From: Bremerella cremea
Lineage (GTDB): Bacteria; Planctomycetota; Planctomycetia; Pirellulales; Pirellulaceae
Assembly (NCBI RefSeq): GCF_003335505.1
Contig: NZ_QPEX01000010.1
Location: 1,116,001 to 1,180,000, forward strand
Length of the DNA: 64,000 bases
Direction of reading: 5' to 3'
How positions within the stretch are numbered: position 1 is the first letter of the stretch; the number at the start of each line of letters is the position of its first letter. The notes below the pieces were generated by a model. That model was not told the DNA's origin. It saw only the letters and a program-made list of their open reading frames with translations, and did no database searches. A program made the position numbers and the translations under genes. Of the stretch, positions 8,830 through 17,372 are shown piece by piece.

Positions 8830-10250
8830 TACTTTTCTCCTTCTTCTGCTTGCAGCGAAGTCTCACCCGGCAACGACAGCGGCATGGTGCCCGCTTCGTC
8901 CAGCCATTTTTGATTGGTCTTCAATGTGGCTTCCTCGAACGGTTTTTCCGCTTCTTCGTCGTTCCGTTCATCAAACCATTTGAGATAGCGAACCAACGAT
9001 TCCAAATCTTCGGCGTTGCCAGCAAACGGAGGCATGAACGGTTTGGTATGTTGTAGTTTCGCGATATTCATCCGCATTTGATCGGCATCCCAGGTTACGG
9101 TTAACTCTGAAACACCATTGATGCCAGATACCGTATGGCAGACGGCACATTGCCGCCGAAAAACCTTGGCCCCGCGTGTGGTGATTTCGCCAGCGACCGG
9201 TGTCCCATCTCGCAGCGGGTAGGGATCGTCTGCTAAGCAACCTTCCTCGCGCATCTTGGCAACTTCATGGGGGAAGATTCCGTTAGAGTACATCCAATAT
9301 CGAATCGAATACGGTTTTCGCGAACCTTCTCGGACAAACTCTCCCCCGGCGGTCGCCCCAAATGCCAATAACAGCAAAAGCGTGGCCGTCGCGCCATTGA
9401 TGTACAACTTTTGCAAGTACAAGCCGACAAACGCGTAACCGCCAATCGCTAGCGATGCCCCTACGGCGATGTTCAGAAACAGGGTCATCGCTGGGCTGCC
9501 CCCGGCGACCCAGCCTTGGCTGTCGGTGGGCATCATGAAGTAAAACCAAACGCCCAGAAACGGCATCGCCACCATCGGTACCAGCAAGTGCGCCGCGTAG
9601 TTTATCAGCTTCCGTTTCGCTTCCTGATCAAGCTCCTTCATCGTGTTCACCACAACGCATGCCACCAGACCGGCCAAGGTCAGGGCAACGATCGTGCGAA
9701 ACAACGTACTCGGCCAGAAGGTTGGGTTAAAGAAACCGGCGAAGAGTGATTGATCTTCGATCCAGCCCCCTGGCGTCAGTTGCCAACTGATGATGCCGTT
9801 AATCAGAAACAAGCTCATCCAAGCCGCAAACGCATACATGCCCAGCAAACGCAAACAAGCCGTATCGCTGATCCGTTCGTGATAGCGATAAAACAGGTAG
9901 CCAGCGATGATTTCCAACAGAAAGAAAAGGTACTCGGTGGCCCAAATCCAGTGGAAGTTCTGAATCATTTGCCCGATGGTGGGGGCACTGACCTGAATGG
10001 CGGTGAACCAAATTCCCACACCAGTAGCAGCCCCGGCGACGAAGCTAATCAACACCAGCCACTTGAAGTAACCATGCACAAACAAGCGTGCATTTTCGCA
10101 TCGCCCGGTCATGGCCAGCCACTGAAAATAACAAAGCAGCATGCCACCACCGACGGCAAACTGCGCCATAAAGACATGCACGATGGCAACCATTGCCATC
10201 ACGATCCCAGGCATTAAAGGATCGTATTGGTTGACCGGAAATACTTCCAT
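8829..10250 (-). CDS. Cytochrome bd-like quinol oxidase subunit I fused to a cytochrome c domain
   Basis: A 473-residue membrane protein. Eight helices fill residues 12-325; candidate haem-ligand histidines lie at 25 (VHVFMAQFAVGG), 59, 100 (FHWIWATEYLFF) and 221. The loop after helix 8 has VREGSRKPYSIRYWMYSNG, which matches the position and character of the GRQPW-type segment of CydA proteins. The C-terminal part (355-430) is a cytochrome c domain with CAVCH at 368-372 and a likely axial Met at 406 (KPFMPPFAG). This points to a bd-type complex that passes electrons to or from a c haem. It is the first gene of a two-gene unit. Related bd-like proteins exist in Nitrospira and planctomycetes; the terminal acceptor is not known to me. 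Confidence 0.75.
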   Translation of the reverse strand: MEVFPVNQYDPLMPGIVMAMVAIVHVFMAQFAVGGGMLLCYFQWLAMTGRCENARLFVHGYFKWLVLISFVAGAATGVGIWFTAIQVSAPTIGQMIQNFHWIWATEYLFFLLEIIAGYLFYRYHERISDTACLRLLGMYAFAAWMSLFLINGIISWQLTPGGWIEDQSLFAGFFNPTFWPSTLFRTIVALTLAGLVACVVVNTMKELDQEAKRKLINYAAHLLVPMVAMPFLGVWFYFMMPTDSQGWVAGGSPAMTLFLNIAVGASLAIGGYAFVGLYLQKLYINGATATLLLLLAFGATAGGEFVREGSRKPYSIRYWMYSNGIFPHEVAKMREEGCLADDPYPLRDGTPVAGEITTRGAKVFRRQCAVCHTVSGINGVSELTVTWDADQMRMNIAKLQHTKPFMPPFAGNAEDLESLVRYLKWFDERNDEEAEKPFEEATLKTNQKWLDEAGTMPLSLPGETSLQAEEGEK

Positions 10251-10382
10251 CTGCTGAAGGTCCTCATCTGCGGCGCCGCTCGTAAGGGGTTTCGTACCAG
10301 TGTAGCAGCCTACGCGAATGGATGCCCTTGCGACAATATGTCACAGCAGCAATAGACAAATATTTGGCCCAAGCGGCCAAGC

Positions 10383-11039
10383 CTAGCGCGAAACACGCGC
10401 AACTACGATCATCACCAAAGTCAGCTTGTTGTCTTGGTGCCGATACGAGTTGATCACGCCCGCCTCATTCTCATCGAGCAACGTATTCGAGGTAAACGAG
10501 ACCGTCTCCATGACCATTTCAGCCGACGAACTATTTCGTTGCGGCAGCACACTGCCTGGCTGATGTCGCTGAACCGTCACCCCAATTCCAAACCGCTCTT
10601 CGTCCAAAACCCAGGGTGTCGCTTTCACTTCGGTTTCACCCAGCAACAACCGCGTGGCAGCATCGCCGCGATAATAGGGAGAGAGCAAACGCGGGTTGCC
10701 GCTGCCAAATTTGACCCATTGCTCAAGATCGTGATAGGTCTTTAGCGAAAAGGCATCGACCTCCGCAGCCGCTTTCTCGCTCGATTTCGGTAAGGTTTCG
10801 TTTACGGCATCTTGCAATGTACTTAGCGCCGCAGACTCGTGCTTCTTGACCACTTCTTCCACGGCGGCCACCAACTTGGCGTCGTCTTTGTTGGTGGTCC
10901 CTTCGGCGCGGTAGGTCACGATCAGCAGTTCTAAATTAAGCTTTTGGGGATTATCTGGCTTAGCTGTCTGGGCCTTAGCTGGAGAAATGCTGAGGCTTAA
11001 AATCGATAAGAAGAGAAAGCAAGAACAGAAACGAATCAT
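10383..11039 (-). CDS. Secreted protein, member of a local paralogue family
   Basis: A 218-residue protein with a signal peptide (SCFLFLSILSLSISPAKA, residues 5-22). I do not recognise a named family. The C-terminal half (ETVSFTSNTLLDENEAGVI ... LTLVMIVVARV) has the same order of beta-strand motifs as the three genes upstream, so I treat it as the most divergent of four tandem paralogues. The start is the ATG at 11039 with AAAGGAA ten bases upstream; an open extension to 11156 is Cys/Pro-rich and not credible. It follows the EF-hand member by 169 bases on the same strand. Confidence 0.65.
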   Translation of the reverse strand: MIRFCSCFLFLSILSLSISPAKAQTAKPDNPQKLNLELLIVTYRAEGTTNKDDAKLVAAVEEVVKKHESAALSTLQDAVNETLPKSSEKAAAEVDAFSLKTYHDLEQWVKFGSGNPRLLSPYYRGDAATRLLLGETEVKATPWVLDEERFGIGVTVQRHQPGSVLPQRNSSSAEMVMETVSFTSNTLLDENEAGVINSYRHQDNKLTLVMIVVARVSR

Positions 11040-11208
11040 TCGACGATTCCTTTCGCTGGACGGTGGTGCATGAAGGGGATGAGGAGGGCAACAACCCTGC
11101 CCCCCCCAAAGGTAAGGGACACAGCACCGCTTGGCAAAAGTAATTTTCTCGCCCACTCGCTGAGGCCAACCCCATTGAGGAACCTCAACCAGGAATCGCT
11201 TTGCCTTG

Positions 11209-12426
11209 TTACGGCTTAACTTCTACGAGGATGATGGTCTCTTCGTAGATTCCCCGCTCTAGCTGCCCAGATTCGCTCAGCAGTGCTGGCTCGCCAGGCC
11301 GAAGGGTCAACGTCCCTGAGATCGTCATGGAAGAGATCTCTGGTAGACTCCCCTGCGCTGCTCGCGGATCGGATCGACCACCAAATCCACCTCTTGCACG
11401 CTGTATTGCTTCCAGCATGGCTGCTCTTTCTCGCTCTCGATCGTTCTCGGTATTCGCTGCTGCATTCGGGCGAGCCGAGGGTTTGTCAGTCGCTGCCGTG
11501 TCCTGGCTGCTCTCCTTTGCCTTCTCTTCGTTCCCAGTCACAGGCTCGGCAATCGACTTTTCAAAATGAATAGCCACCGTGGTTCTACCGTCCTCCATGG
11601 TCTTGGACGAAAGTTTAACAATCGTTCCCACGTTGATGTACTCGCTACCTCCACGCGAGCCCACTTGGGCAGATGGTTCGCGACCGCTGAACTGTACCAT
11701 CACCGGGGCATCGTCCGAGGTCGTAATTAAAAAGTAATCCATCAGTTGCACGTTGCTATTTTTTTCGTCTGCCAGCCAGGGGAGCAGACGCGTCGCGAGC
11801 GCGGGACCCGCTTTGCCGGCGACATGCAAGACCTCTTCCGAGAAAGCCTGATGTGGCAACTTCTCCGACTTTCGCCGCAACAGCAGAACCTCGACTCTGC
11901 CAGATCCAACTTCAGCAGGTTTCTCTTCAGTGACTTCTTCCACCGCTTCCGCAACAGGCTGCTCATTCGCGTTCATTGCAATTTGCTCAGAAGTCTCTTG
12001 CGTAGCTTCACGAACAAGCTGGCTTCGGTACGCTTTGAATCTCCGCTCTTCCTCTCCAAGCTTTTTGGCCTGAAGCATTTGCTTGCGTAATGATTCTAAA
12101 GCTTCGTCAAATTTCTCTGACGTGACCTTACCTTTAAGTAGATTATCAGGATGACCACGGTCTAAGTCTAAATCTTGACTTAGCATCCGTGGAAGCACGA
12201 TAAGCTCATCCCCTTCCAGCAGCCCGTTGCCGTCGGCATCGAAGTGCCGGAAATATTCAGCATGACTACTTTCAGGCTGGGGGACTGCCTCTTGGGCTTC
12301 GGTTACTTCCACGACCTCCGTAAGTTCCGGACTATCGTTGGCATCTTCAGCCAAGACGAGACCACTACTCCCAATACCTACCAGCAGGAGGCTCAGCACG
12401 AGCCAAGAATAGAATCGAGCATTCAC
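11209..12426 (-). CDS. Secreted EF-hand protein with secretin-like beta domain
   Basis: A 405-residue exported protein (signal peptide about 7-26, SGLVLA-ED) that begins at a GTG with GAGGAG nine bases upstream. Residues about 58-75 hold an EF-hand calcium loop (FDADGNGLLEGDEL), followed by a charged helical part (about 95-175). The C-terminal half has VGTIVKLSSKTMEDGRTTV, HFEKS and ISGTLTLRPGEPALLSE, then EETIILVEV, the order of elements seen in the beta domain of secretins (gate strand, Gly-Pro type segment, final strand), though no secretin pore region is evident. A low-complexity Ala/Asn/Arg linker interrupts it. Function unknown; calcium binding is likely from the loop. Confidence 0.7.
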   Translation of the reverse strand: MNARFYSWLVLSLLLVGIGSSGLVLAEDANDSPELTEVVEVTEAQEAVPQPESSHAEYFRHFDADGNGLLEGDELIVLPRMLSQDLDLDRGHPDNLLKGKVTSEKFDEALESLRKQMLQAKKLGEEERRFKAYRSQLVREATQETSEQIAMNANEQPVAEAVEEVTEEKPAEVGSGRVEVLLLRRKSEKLPHQAFSEEVLHVAGKAGPALATRLLPWLADEKNSNVQLMDYFLITTSDDAPVMVQFSGREPSAQVGSRGGSEYINVGTIVKLSSKTMEDGRTTVAIHFEKSIAEPVTGNEEKAKESSQDTAATDKPSARPNAAANTENDRERERAAMLEAIQRARGGFGGRSDPRAAQGSLPEISSMTISGTLTLRPGEPALLSESGQLERGIYEETIILVEVKP

Positions 12427-12514
12427 AGGGGCTTCTCCTCAAAGGATGGATCATCGCGCGAAGCTCATCTTACCCCCCAGTTAGCGGCCTAAGCAATTCC
12501 TTTCTTTACCACTT

Positions 12515-13175
12515 TTATTGATTCCCTTCGACAAGTTTATCCTCGCGGACTGTGTCGGTTAAGAAAGCTCGAACCACCAGAACTCGCTCAAAAGTTTTCA
12601 CGTTGCCATCTTGTATGTATGAACTGCCGCCCCCCAGGGCAACGTTCGGCTCCAGAGTAACAACACTCGACATCCCAATCGAATCCGTCATAGGAGCACG
12701 GTGTATCTTTTTCGTCTCGGGATCTTCTTTGCGCAAAGTACTCTTCTTAAAAGTAAAACCGACCTGAAGCCTTCCATCTTTGTTTTCTGTCCCTTTCACT
12801 TTAATAGCAATGCCATTGCCCAATGGATTGCTTGAGAAGGTACCTTCAGGTGCTACGTCGTCCTGATCGCTTCCGATCGTCTGCCGAGCTTGAAAGGTCA
12901 CCTCAGCGTCGTCGCGTTCATCAGGTTGATGAACAGATGCTTTCGCTCTTGCCCGGGAGCCAATGCTTAAAGAGAGCCTCGACTCCTAGGCGAGCAGCGG
13001 CAGTGCTTTTCACGGCCTCTTTCAATTCGTCCTCTAGCGACACACCAAACGGTTTCTCCGGCGTACGTACCACCACGGCAACTTCCACCGTAATTTTGGG
13101 CGTATCTGCCACCGAGGTCGCAACCTGCAGCGGCAACAGAGCAAGGGCAATTACCAGCTTAGTAAACCAATTCAT
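12515..13175 (-). pseudogene. Frameshifted paralogue of the secreted beta-domain family
   Basis: Starts at the ATG at 13175 behind a good GGAGG site and encodes a signal peptide (LVIALALLPLQVATSVA) and the family N-terminus (KITVEVAVVV, SLEDELKEAVKS, FKHWLPG). The frame then runs into TGA at 12921-12923. Alignment by eye with the next paralogue shows that the family sequence continues in a second frame (QERKHLFINL) and then in a third (AEVTFQARQTIG ... VVTLEPNVALGGG ... RVLVVRAF) to a stop at 12515. Two frame changes within about 60 bases are therefore needed to restore the protein; the first falls at a CCCGGG run. Either a decaying gene or two sequencing errors. Confidence 0.75.
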
Positions 13176-13232
13176 CGTGATGCCTCCGCTAGAAATTTGG
13201 GAACCGCAGATTGCTACCTGAAGCGGGTGTCG

Positions 13233-13904
13233 CTACGAGCCTGATCTTAAAACCGTGTTACCACGGGAAGCTCGCAGCACCACAACGGTCTCTACGATCT
13301 TGGTCTTGCCGTTCTGTTTTTTCTGGTGAACCAGTCCCCCGAGCACGGCTGGGACCTTCCAATCCAAAGTAATCTGGGTATCTACCCAAAAGGTCTTCAT
13401 GCCCGCGACTGGCACGAGCTTGCCACTTTCCGCGTCAGTTTTCGAGGTGTCTAAGCGATCGTCTTGGCCTCGTTTTTCAAATCGCCCTTGTATATCGACT
13501 TGCCCCTGTTAGTTTTCTTCCCCGCGCAGAATCATCGTCACTCCCAGTGGACGAGGAAACTCGACGCTGCCATCGGCAACTTCTCCGTCTGGTTGCCAGC
13601 CGAGTGCTCGCTGTGTCGTCACCTCGATCTCTTCTCCTAGCGGCAACTTAAGCGTGAGCAAGTCGATATTAAATTGCGACCGATCTTGCTCGGCGAACCA
13701 CTGCTCGAAAAAGGGCGTTAACCCCTCGGTAGCAACCTTCGATTGCTTTAGCGCTGCCGAGAGTTCTTCTTTTAAGGAAGTTTCGCCAGGCTCGCTTCGA
13801 GCCTGAGAGATACAAGCGACCTCCATAACCATCCGAGGGGATCCCGCTTGGGCAGATACCACCAGCAATAGCGTGACGGCAATCCCAATTGCCATTCTGC
13901 ACAT
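13233..13904 (-). pseudogene. Paralogue of the same family with an in-frame TAA
   Basis: Starts at the ATG at 13904 (AGGAG seven bases upstream), with a signal peptide (MAIGIAVTLLLVVSAQA) and the family N-terminus (MVMEVACISQ, SLKEELSAALKQS, FEQWFAEQDRSQFNIDLL). The frame hits TAA at 13509-13511 after LRGEEN but continues in the same frame through QGQVDIQGRFEKR to WKVPAVLGGLVHQKK and VETVVVLRASRG, ending at 13233. In the neighbouring paralogue the stop position is a Lys (TENKDG), so a single AAA or AAG to TAA change explains it. The full product would be 223 residues. A truncated 131-residue exported protein could still be made. Confidence 0.78.
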
Positions 13905-14094
13905 GGTCGTTCTCCTGATCGAGAAAGCCCAATCCAATGCTTGTCGGCCAAAACAGGGCCCGAATCAGCCGATTTTCTCTATACAACGGCGCACCCTAAC
14001 GGCACTGTATCGAAACGTCTCGCAGCAGTACAATAGCGGCTTGCGATAAGCAGCGCGCTAGTCAAACCTTGCGAAAAGAAACGAGATAAGACTG

Positions 14095-15552
14095 ATGAAG
14101 GTTACGGGTACTGAACTGAAGATCGCCGACTTTTCAGGCGATGTCCTTGTTGTCGGGGCCTACGAAGACGGGCTCTCGCCCCCTGCCGATCAACTCGATA
14201 CCCTTATCGGTGGCTCGATTACGCGGCTGGTCGAAGCAGGTGATATCACAGGCAAACCGAATGAAATCACCTCGATTCTTGCTCCCAGCGGTTTCGCAAC
14301 GCTGCGGGTCTATGTGATTGGTCTGGGTAAAAAAGAAGACCTCAGCATTCGCCGGGCCTACGAAGCGGCCGCTTCAGCCTCGGTGGCTGTGTCTGCCAAA
14401 AAGGTCGAGAAGGTAGGCTTCTTCCTCGACGACTTCTGGCCTTCTGAAGTTATCGAGCAAGCGATCGCTGGCTCGGTGGTTGGTTGCCATGGACAAGACA
14501 TCTATCGCAAAGAGAAAAAACAAAATCCTCCCGGCGAAATCGTCTGGAGTTCGGCCACCGAGGCCAACCTGGAAAAAGGAAGTGCCCTGGCCAACGCGAT
14601 CAACTTAACCCGCAGCTTGGTCAATCGCTGCCCGAACGATATCTATCCGGCCACCTTCGCCGAAGAAGCCGCCGTGGTCGCGGAAAACCACGACTTGAAT
14701 ATCGAAGTTTGGGACAAAGCCAAGCTGACCGAAGAAAATTGCGGCAGTCTCTTGGCTGTGTCTCGTGCCTCGGTTCGCGAACCACGATTGGTGATTCTGC
14801 GATACAACGGCGGTAAAGAAGGGGAGCCACCGATTGCTTTGGTTGGCAAAGGGGTGACGTTCGACTCGGGCGGCCTTTCGCTGAAACCTTCCGACAGCAT
14901 GATCACCATGAAATGCGACATGGCCGGTGCTGCTACGGTGCTGGGCGCCATCAAGGCGATCGCTTCCTGGAAGCTACCAGTCAACGTGGTTGCTTTGTGC
15001 GGCCTGGTCGAAAACATGGTCTCTGGCGACAGCTACAAGCTGGGGGACATCCTCACTTCCCGCAGTGGCAAAACCATTGAAGTCCTCAACACCGATGCCG
15101 AGGGCCGCTTGGTCTTGGCCGACGTATTGAATGTGGCCTTAGACGAAAAGCCAAGTGCAATCGTCGACTTGGCCACCCTAACTGGCGCTTGTGTCGTTGC
15201 CCTGGGGACCGACACCGCCGGACTGATGACCAACGAGCCTGATTGGTGCAGCGAAGTCCAACAAGCCTCGCTCGCCACCGGCGAAAAGATGTGGGAACTG
15301 CCCATGTATCCCGAATTTGGCGAACAGGTTAAAAGCCAAATTGCGGACATTAAAAATGTCGGCGATGGACGCTGGGGTGGTGCGATTACCGCTGCCAAGT
15401 TCCTGGAAGAATTCGTCGATGGAACTCCGTGGACCCATATCGATATCGCTGGTCCCGCTTTTGCCGAAAAGCCGAAACCTTATTGCAGTGGTGGTGCCAC
15501 CGGTTTTGCGGTTCGAACGCTATTGGAACTGGTTCGCCGCCAGACCGCCTAA
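14095..15552 (+). CDS. pepA: Leucyl aminopeptidase, M17 family
   Basis: A cytoplasmic dizinc aminopeptidase, 485 residues, normal for the family, that removes N-terminal residues and usually works as a hexamer. The catalytic domain shows K252 and D257 in VGKGVTFDSGG, K264 in SLKPSDS, D275 in MKCDMAG and the signature NTDAEGRL with D334, E336 and R338. The N-terminal macro-like domain covers about 1-150. It is transcribed away from the broken paralogue family, so the 190-base gap 13905-14094 must hold promoters in both directions. It appears to be a single-gene unit. Confidence 0.96.
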   Translation: MKVTGTELKIADFSGDVLVVGAYEDGLSPPADQLDTLIGGSITRLVEAGDITGKPNEITSILAPSGFATLRVYVIGLGKKEDLSIRRAYEAAASASVAVSAKKVEKVGFFLDDFWPSEVIEQAIAGSVVGCHGQDIYRKEKKQNPPGEIVWSSATEANLEKGSALANAINLTRSLVNRCPNDIYPATFAEEAAVVAENHDLNIEVWDKAKLTEENCGSLLAVSRASVREPRLVILRYNGGKEGEPPIALVGKGVTFDSGGLSLKPSDSMITMKCDMAGAATVLGAIKAIASWKLPVNVVALCGLVENMVSGDSYKLGDILTSRSGKTIEVLNTDAEGRLVLADVLNVALDEKPSAIVDLATLTGACVVALGTDTAGLMTNEPDWCSEVQQASLATGEKMWELPMYPEFGEQVKSQIADIKNVGDGRWGGAITAAKFLEEFVDGTPWTHIDIAGPAFAEKPKPYCSGGATGFAVRTLLELVRRQTA

Positions 15553-15630
15553 GCAATAACCCAAATAGTCCTCAGGGCTTAGCGCTTTTGAATGAAAAGC
15601 CAGGGCCAGGACAACGACTTTAACCTTCCT

Positions 15631-15661
15631 ACCTCCTCTCTGTTCAAGCCTGAGAGGAGGT
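15631..15661 (+). terminator. Hairpin after pepA
   Basis: A perfect 10-bp stem (ACCTCCTCTC with GAGAGGAGGT) around an 11-base loop, followed by a pyrimidine-rich stretch without a clean T run. It is placed 80 bases after pepA and 50 before the next start, so it may be a terminator or a leader structure. Confidence 0.5.
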
Positions 15662-15713
15662 CATTCGCTTCTCGCTTCTTCTTTGTTTCACCCTAGTTTG
15701 GATTGCCCTAGCC

Positions 15714-17027
15714 ATGCCTTGGATTTCCGAGACCGCAAAAGAAATCAAAAAGCCAGAGTTGCTTGCCATTCTTGATCGGGCTATTGAAGAAGCTCGACAA
15801 CGTATTTGTGGTACGCCTAAGCGAGTTTTGTTGTTGCCACCAGACATCACGCGGATGCACTCGGGCGCCGGTTGGATTACGGAATACTTCTGGGAGAAGC
15901 TGAAGGACGAAGCAGAGATCCACGTCATCCCAACCTTGGGGCAGCACGAGCCGCACACGCCTGAACAGAACAAGCAGATGTTCGGCAACATCCCCAACGA
16001 GATCATTCACCCACACGACTGGCGCGACGGCTGCGTGAAGGTGGGTGAGATCTCCGCCGACTTCGTCAAAGAGATCAGCAACGGCGCCGCCGATTGGGCC
16101 ATTCCGATCTGGCTCAACAAAATGCTGATGGAAGAACAGTGGGACCTGATCATCAACATCGGGCACGTCGTTCCGCACGAAGTGCTAGGCTTTGCCAATC
16201 ACAATAAGAATTACTTCATCGGCCTGGCAGGCAAAGACCTGATCTGCACTTCGCACATGATGGCCGCCAGTTGTGGCATCGAGAACAATCTTGGCAATTT
16301 GATCACGCCAGTTCGCGCCGTCTTCAACAAAGCGGAAGACGAAATGCTGAGCAACCTGCCCGACTTCTACGTGCAAGTGGTGCTGGCTCGCAACGAAGCT
16401 GGCGAACTGGTGCATACCGGAGTCCATATCGGTGACGACCTGGAAACCTACCTGGCCGCCGCCCGGCAGTCGCGAGACGAGAACATCACCGTGTTCGACA
16501 AGCCGATCAAGAAGATCGTCTGCGTGATGCAAGGAGACGAGTTCTTCAGCACTTGGGTCGCCAACAAAAGCGTTTACCGCACCCGCATGGCCTTGGCCGA
16601 TGGTGGCGAACTGCTGGTGATCGCCCCCGGCCTGAAGCGTTTCGGTGAGCAGCCTGACGTGGATGCGTTGATTCGTAAGTATGGGTATCAGCCAACCGAA
16701 AAGATCTTAGAGCTGTACAAGCAAAACGAAGACATGCAAGACCTGGCCCACGGTACGGCGCACTTGATGCACGGTACCTCGGAAGGTCGCTTCACGATTC
16801 GCTATGCCCCGGGCCACCTGACCAAGGAAGAAGTTGAACAGGTCCACTTCGCTTACGCCGACTACGAAGAGACGATCAAACGCTACCCGGTCGATCAGTT
16901 GAAAGAAGGTTTCAACACGATGCCCGATGGCGAAGAAATCTTCTTCATCGCCACTCCTTCCGCAGGTTTGTGGTCTACGAAAGAGAAGCTGTACAACCGG
17001 CCATCTGGCTTCTCGGCCGTTTCGTAG
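15714..17027 (+). CDS. LarA-type racemase/epimerase family protein (DUF2088)
   Basis: A 437-residue member of the lactate-racemase LarA superfamily. In Lactobacillus plantarum LarA the nickel-pincer cofactor site uses H108, H174, K184 and H200. Here the candidates are H78 (TLGQHEPHTPEQ), H155 (VVPHEVLGF), K165 (NHNKNYF) and H181 (TSHMMAA); the 10-residue and 16-residue spacings between the last three are identical to LarA, so the cofactor-binding frame looks intact. The substrate is probably a 2-hydroxy acid or sugar acid but is not predictable. No larB, larC or larE, which make the cofactor, is in the window. Confidence 0.82.
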   Translation: MPWISETAKEIKKPELLAILDRAIEEARQRICGTPKRVLLLPPDITRMHSGAGWITEYFWEKLKDEAEIHVIPTLGQHEPHTPEQNKQMFGNIPNEIIHPHDWRDGCVKVGEISADFVKEISNGAADWAIPIWLNKMLMEEQWDLIINIGHVVPHEVLGFANHNKNYFIGLAGKDLICTSHMMAASCGIENNLGNLITPVRAVFNKAEDEMLSNLPDFYVQVVLARNEAGELVHTGVHIGDDLETYLAAARQSRDENITVFDKPIKKIVCVMQGDEFFSTWVANKSVYRTRMALADGGELLVIAPGLKRFGEQPDVDALIRKYGYQPTEKILELYKQNEDMQDLAHGTAHLMHGTSEGRFTIRYAPGHLTKEEVEQVHFAYADYEETIKRYPVDQLKEGFNTMPDGEEIFFIATPSAGLWSTKEKLYNRPSGFSAVS

Positions 17028-17372
17028 TCAACGCGTTTGGCTCGTAGCGCACACCTTCCATTCAACTCGGATGGCTGCCGACATGCTCGGACAGCCATCT
17101 ATTCGTTTGGAAGAGTGAATGGAGCGAGCCATGGCGTCAAGTTTTGACTCAGGAAACTAGTCCAGCTCCCCTTGAGGTTTCCAGTTGGGCTCCCATCGTC
17201 CCAGCATTTTCGGTGTACTTCGGTAATTATTGAGGTCTGCGCCATCAATCCAATAGGGGCGACCAACGGAAGCCCCGGATTCGTGGCAAATCGGTCCGTT
17301 GCTATGTTAGATTACTTGCGCAGACATCAATAGTCTTCACAAGAGCTGCCAACGTGCACCAATCACCAACTG
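17028..17372. other. Intergenic region with hairpin, possible gene remnant and a repeated element
   Basis: A near-perfect hairpin at 17070-17099 (GATGGCTG arms, inner CCGA/TCGG pair, one bulge) probably ends the racemase transcript. On the minus strand 17159-17300 a 47-codon stretch without a start codon reads naturally (GRPYWIDGADLNNYRS, WEPNWKPQGELD) and could be a gene remnant. At 17308-17331 lies a 24-base element shared with the tpiA leader. No complete gene is seen. Confidence 0.5.
17308..17331. repeat. 24-base element shared with the tpiA upstream region (copy 1)
   Basis: Matches 49211-49234 at 21 of 24 positions (starts TAGATT, ends CGCAGACATCAAT). It ends 42 bases before the next start codon; the other copy ends 48 bases before tpiA. 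Both positions suit a promoter or leader element. Confidence 0.6.
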
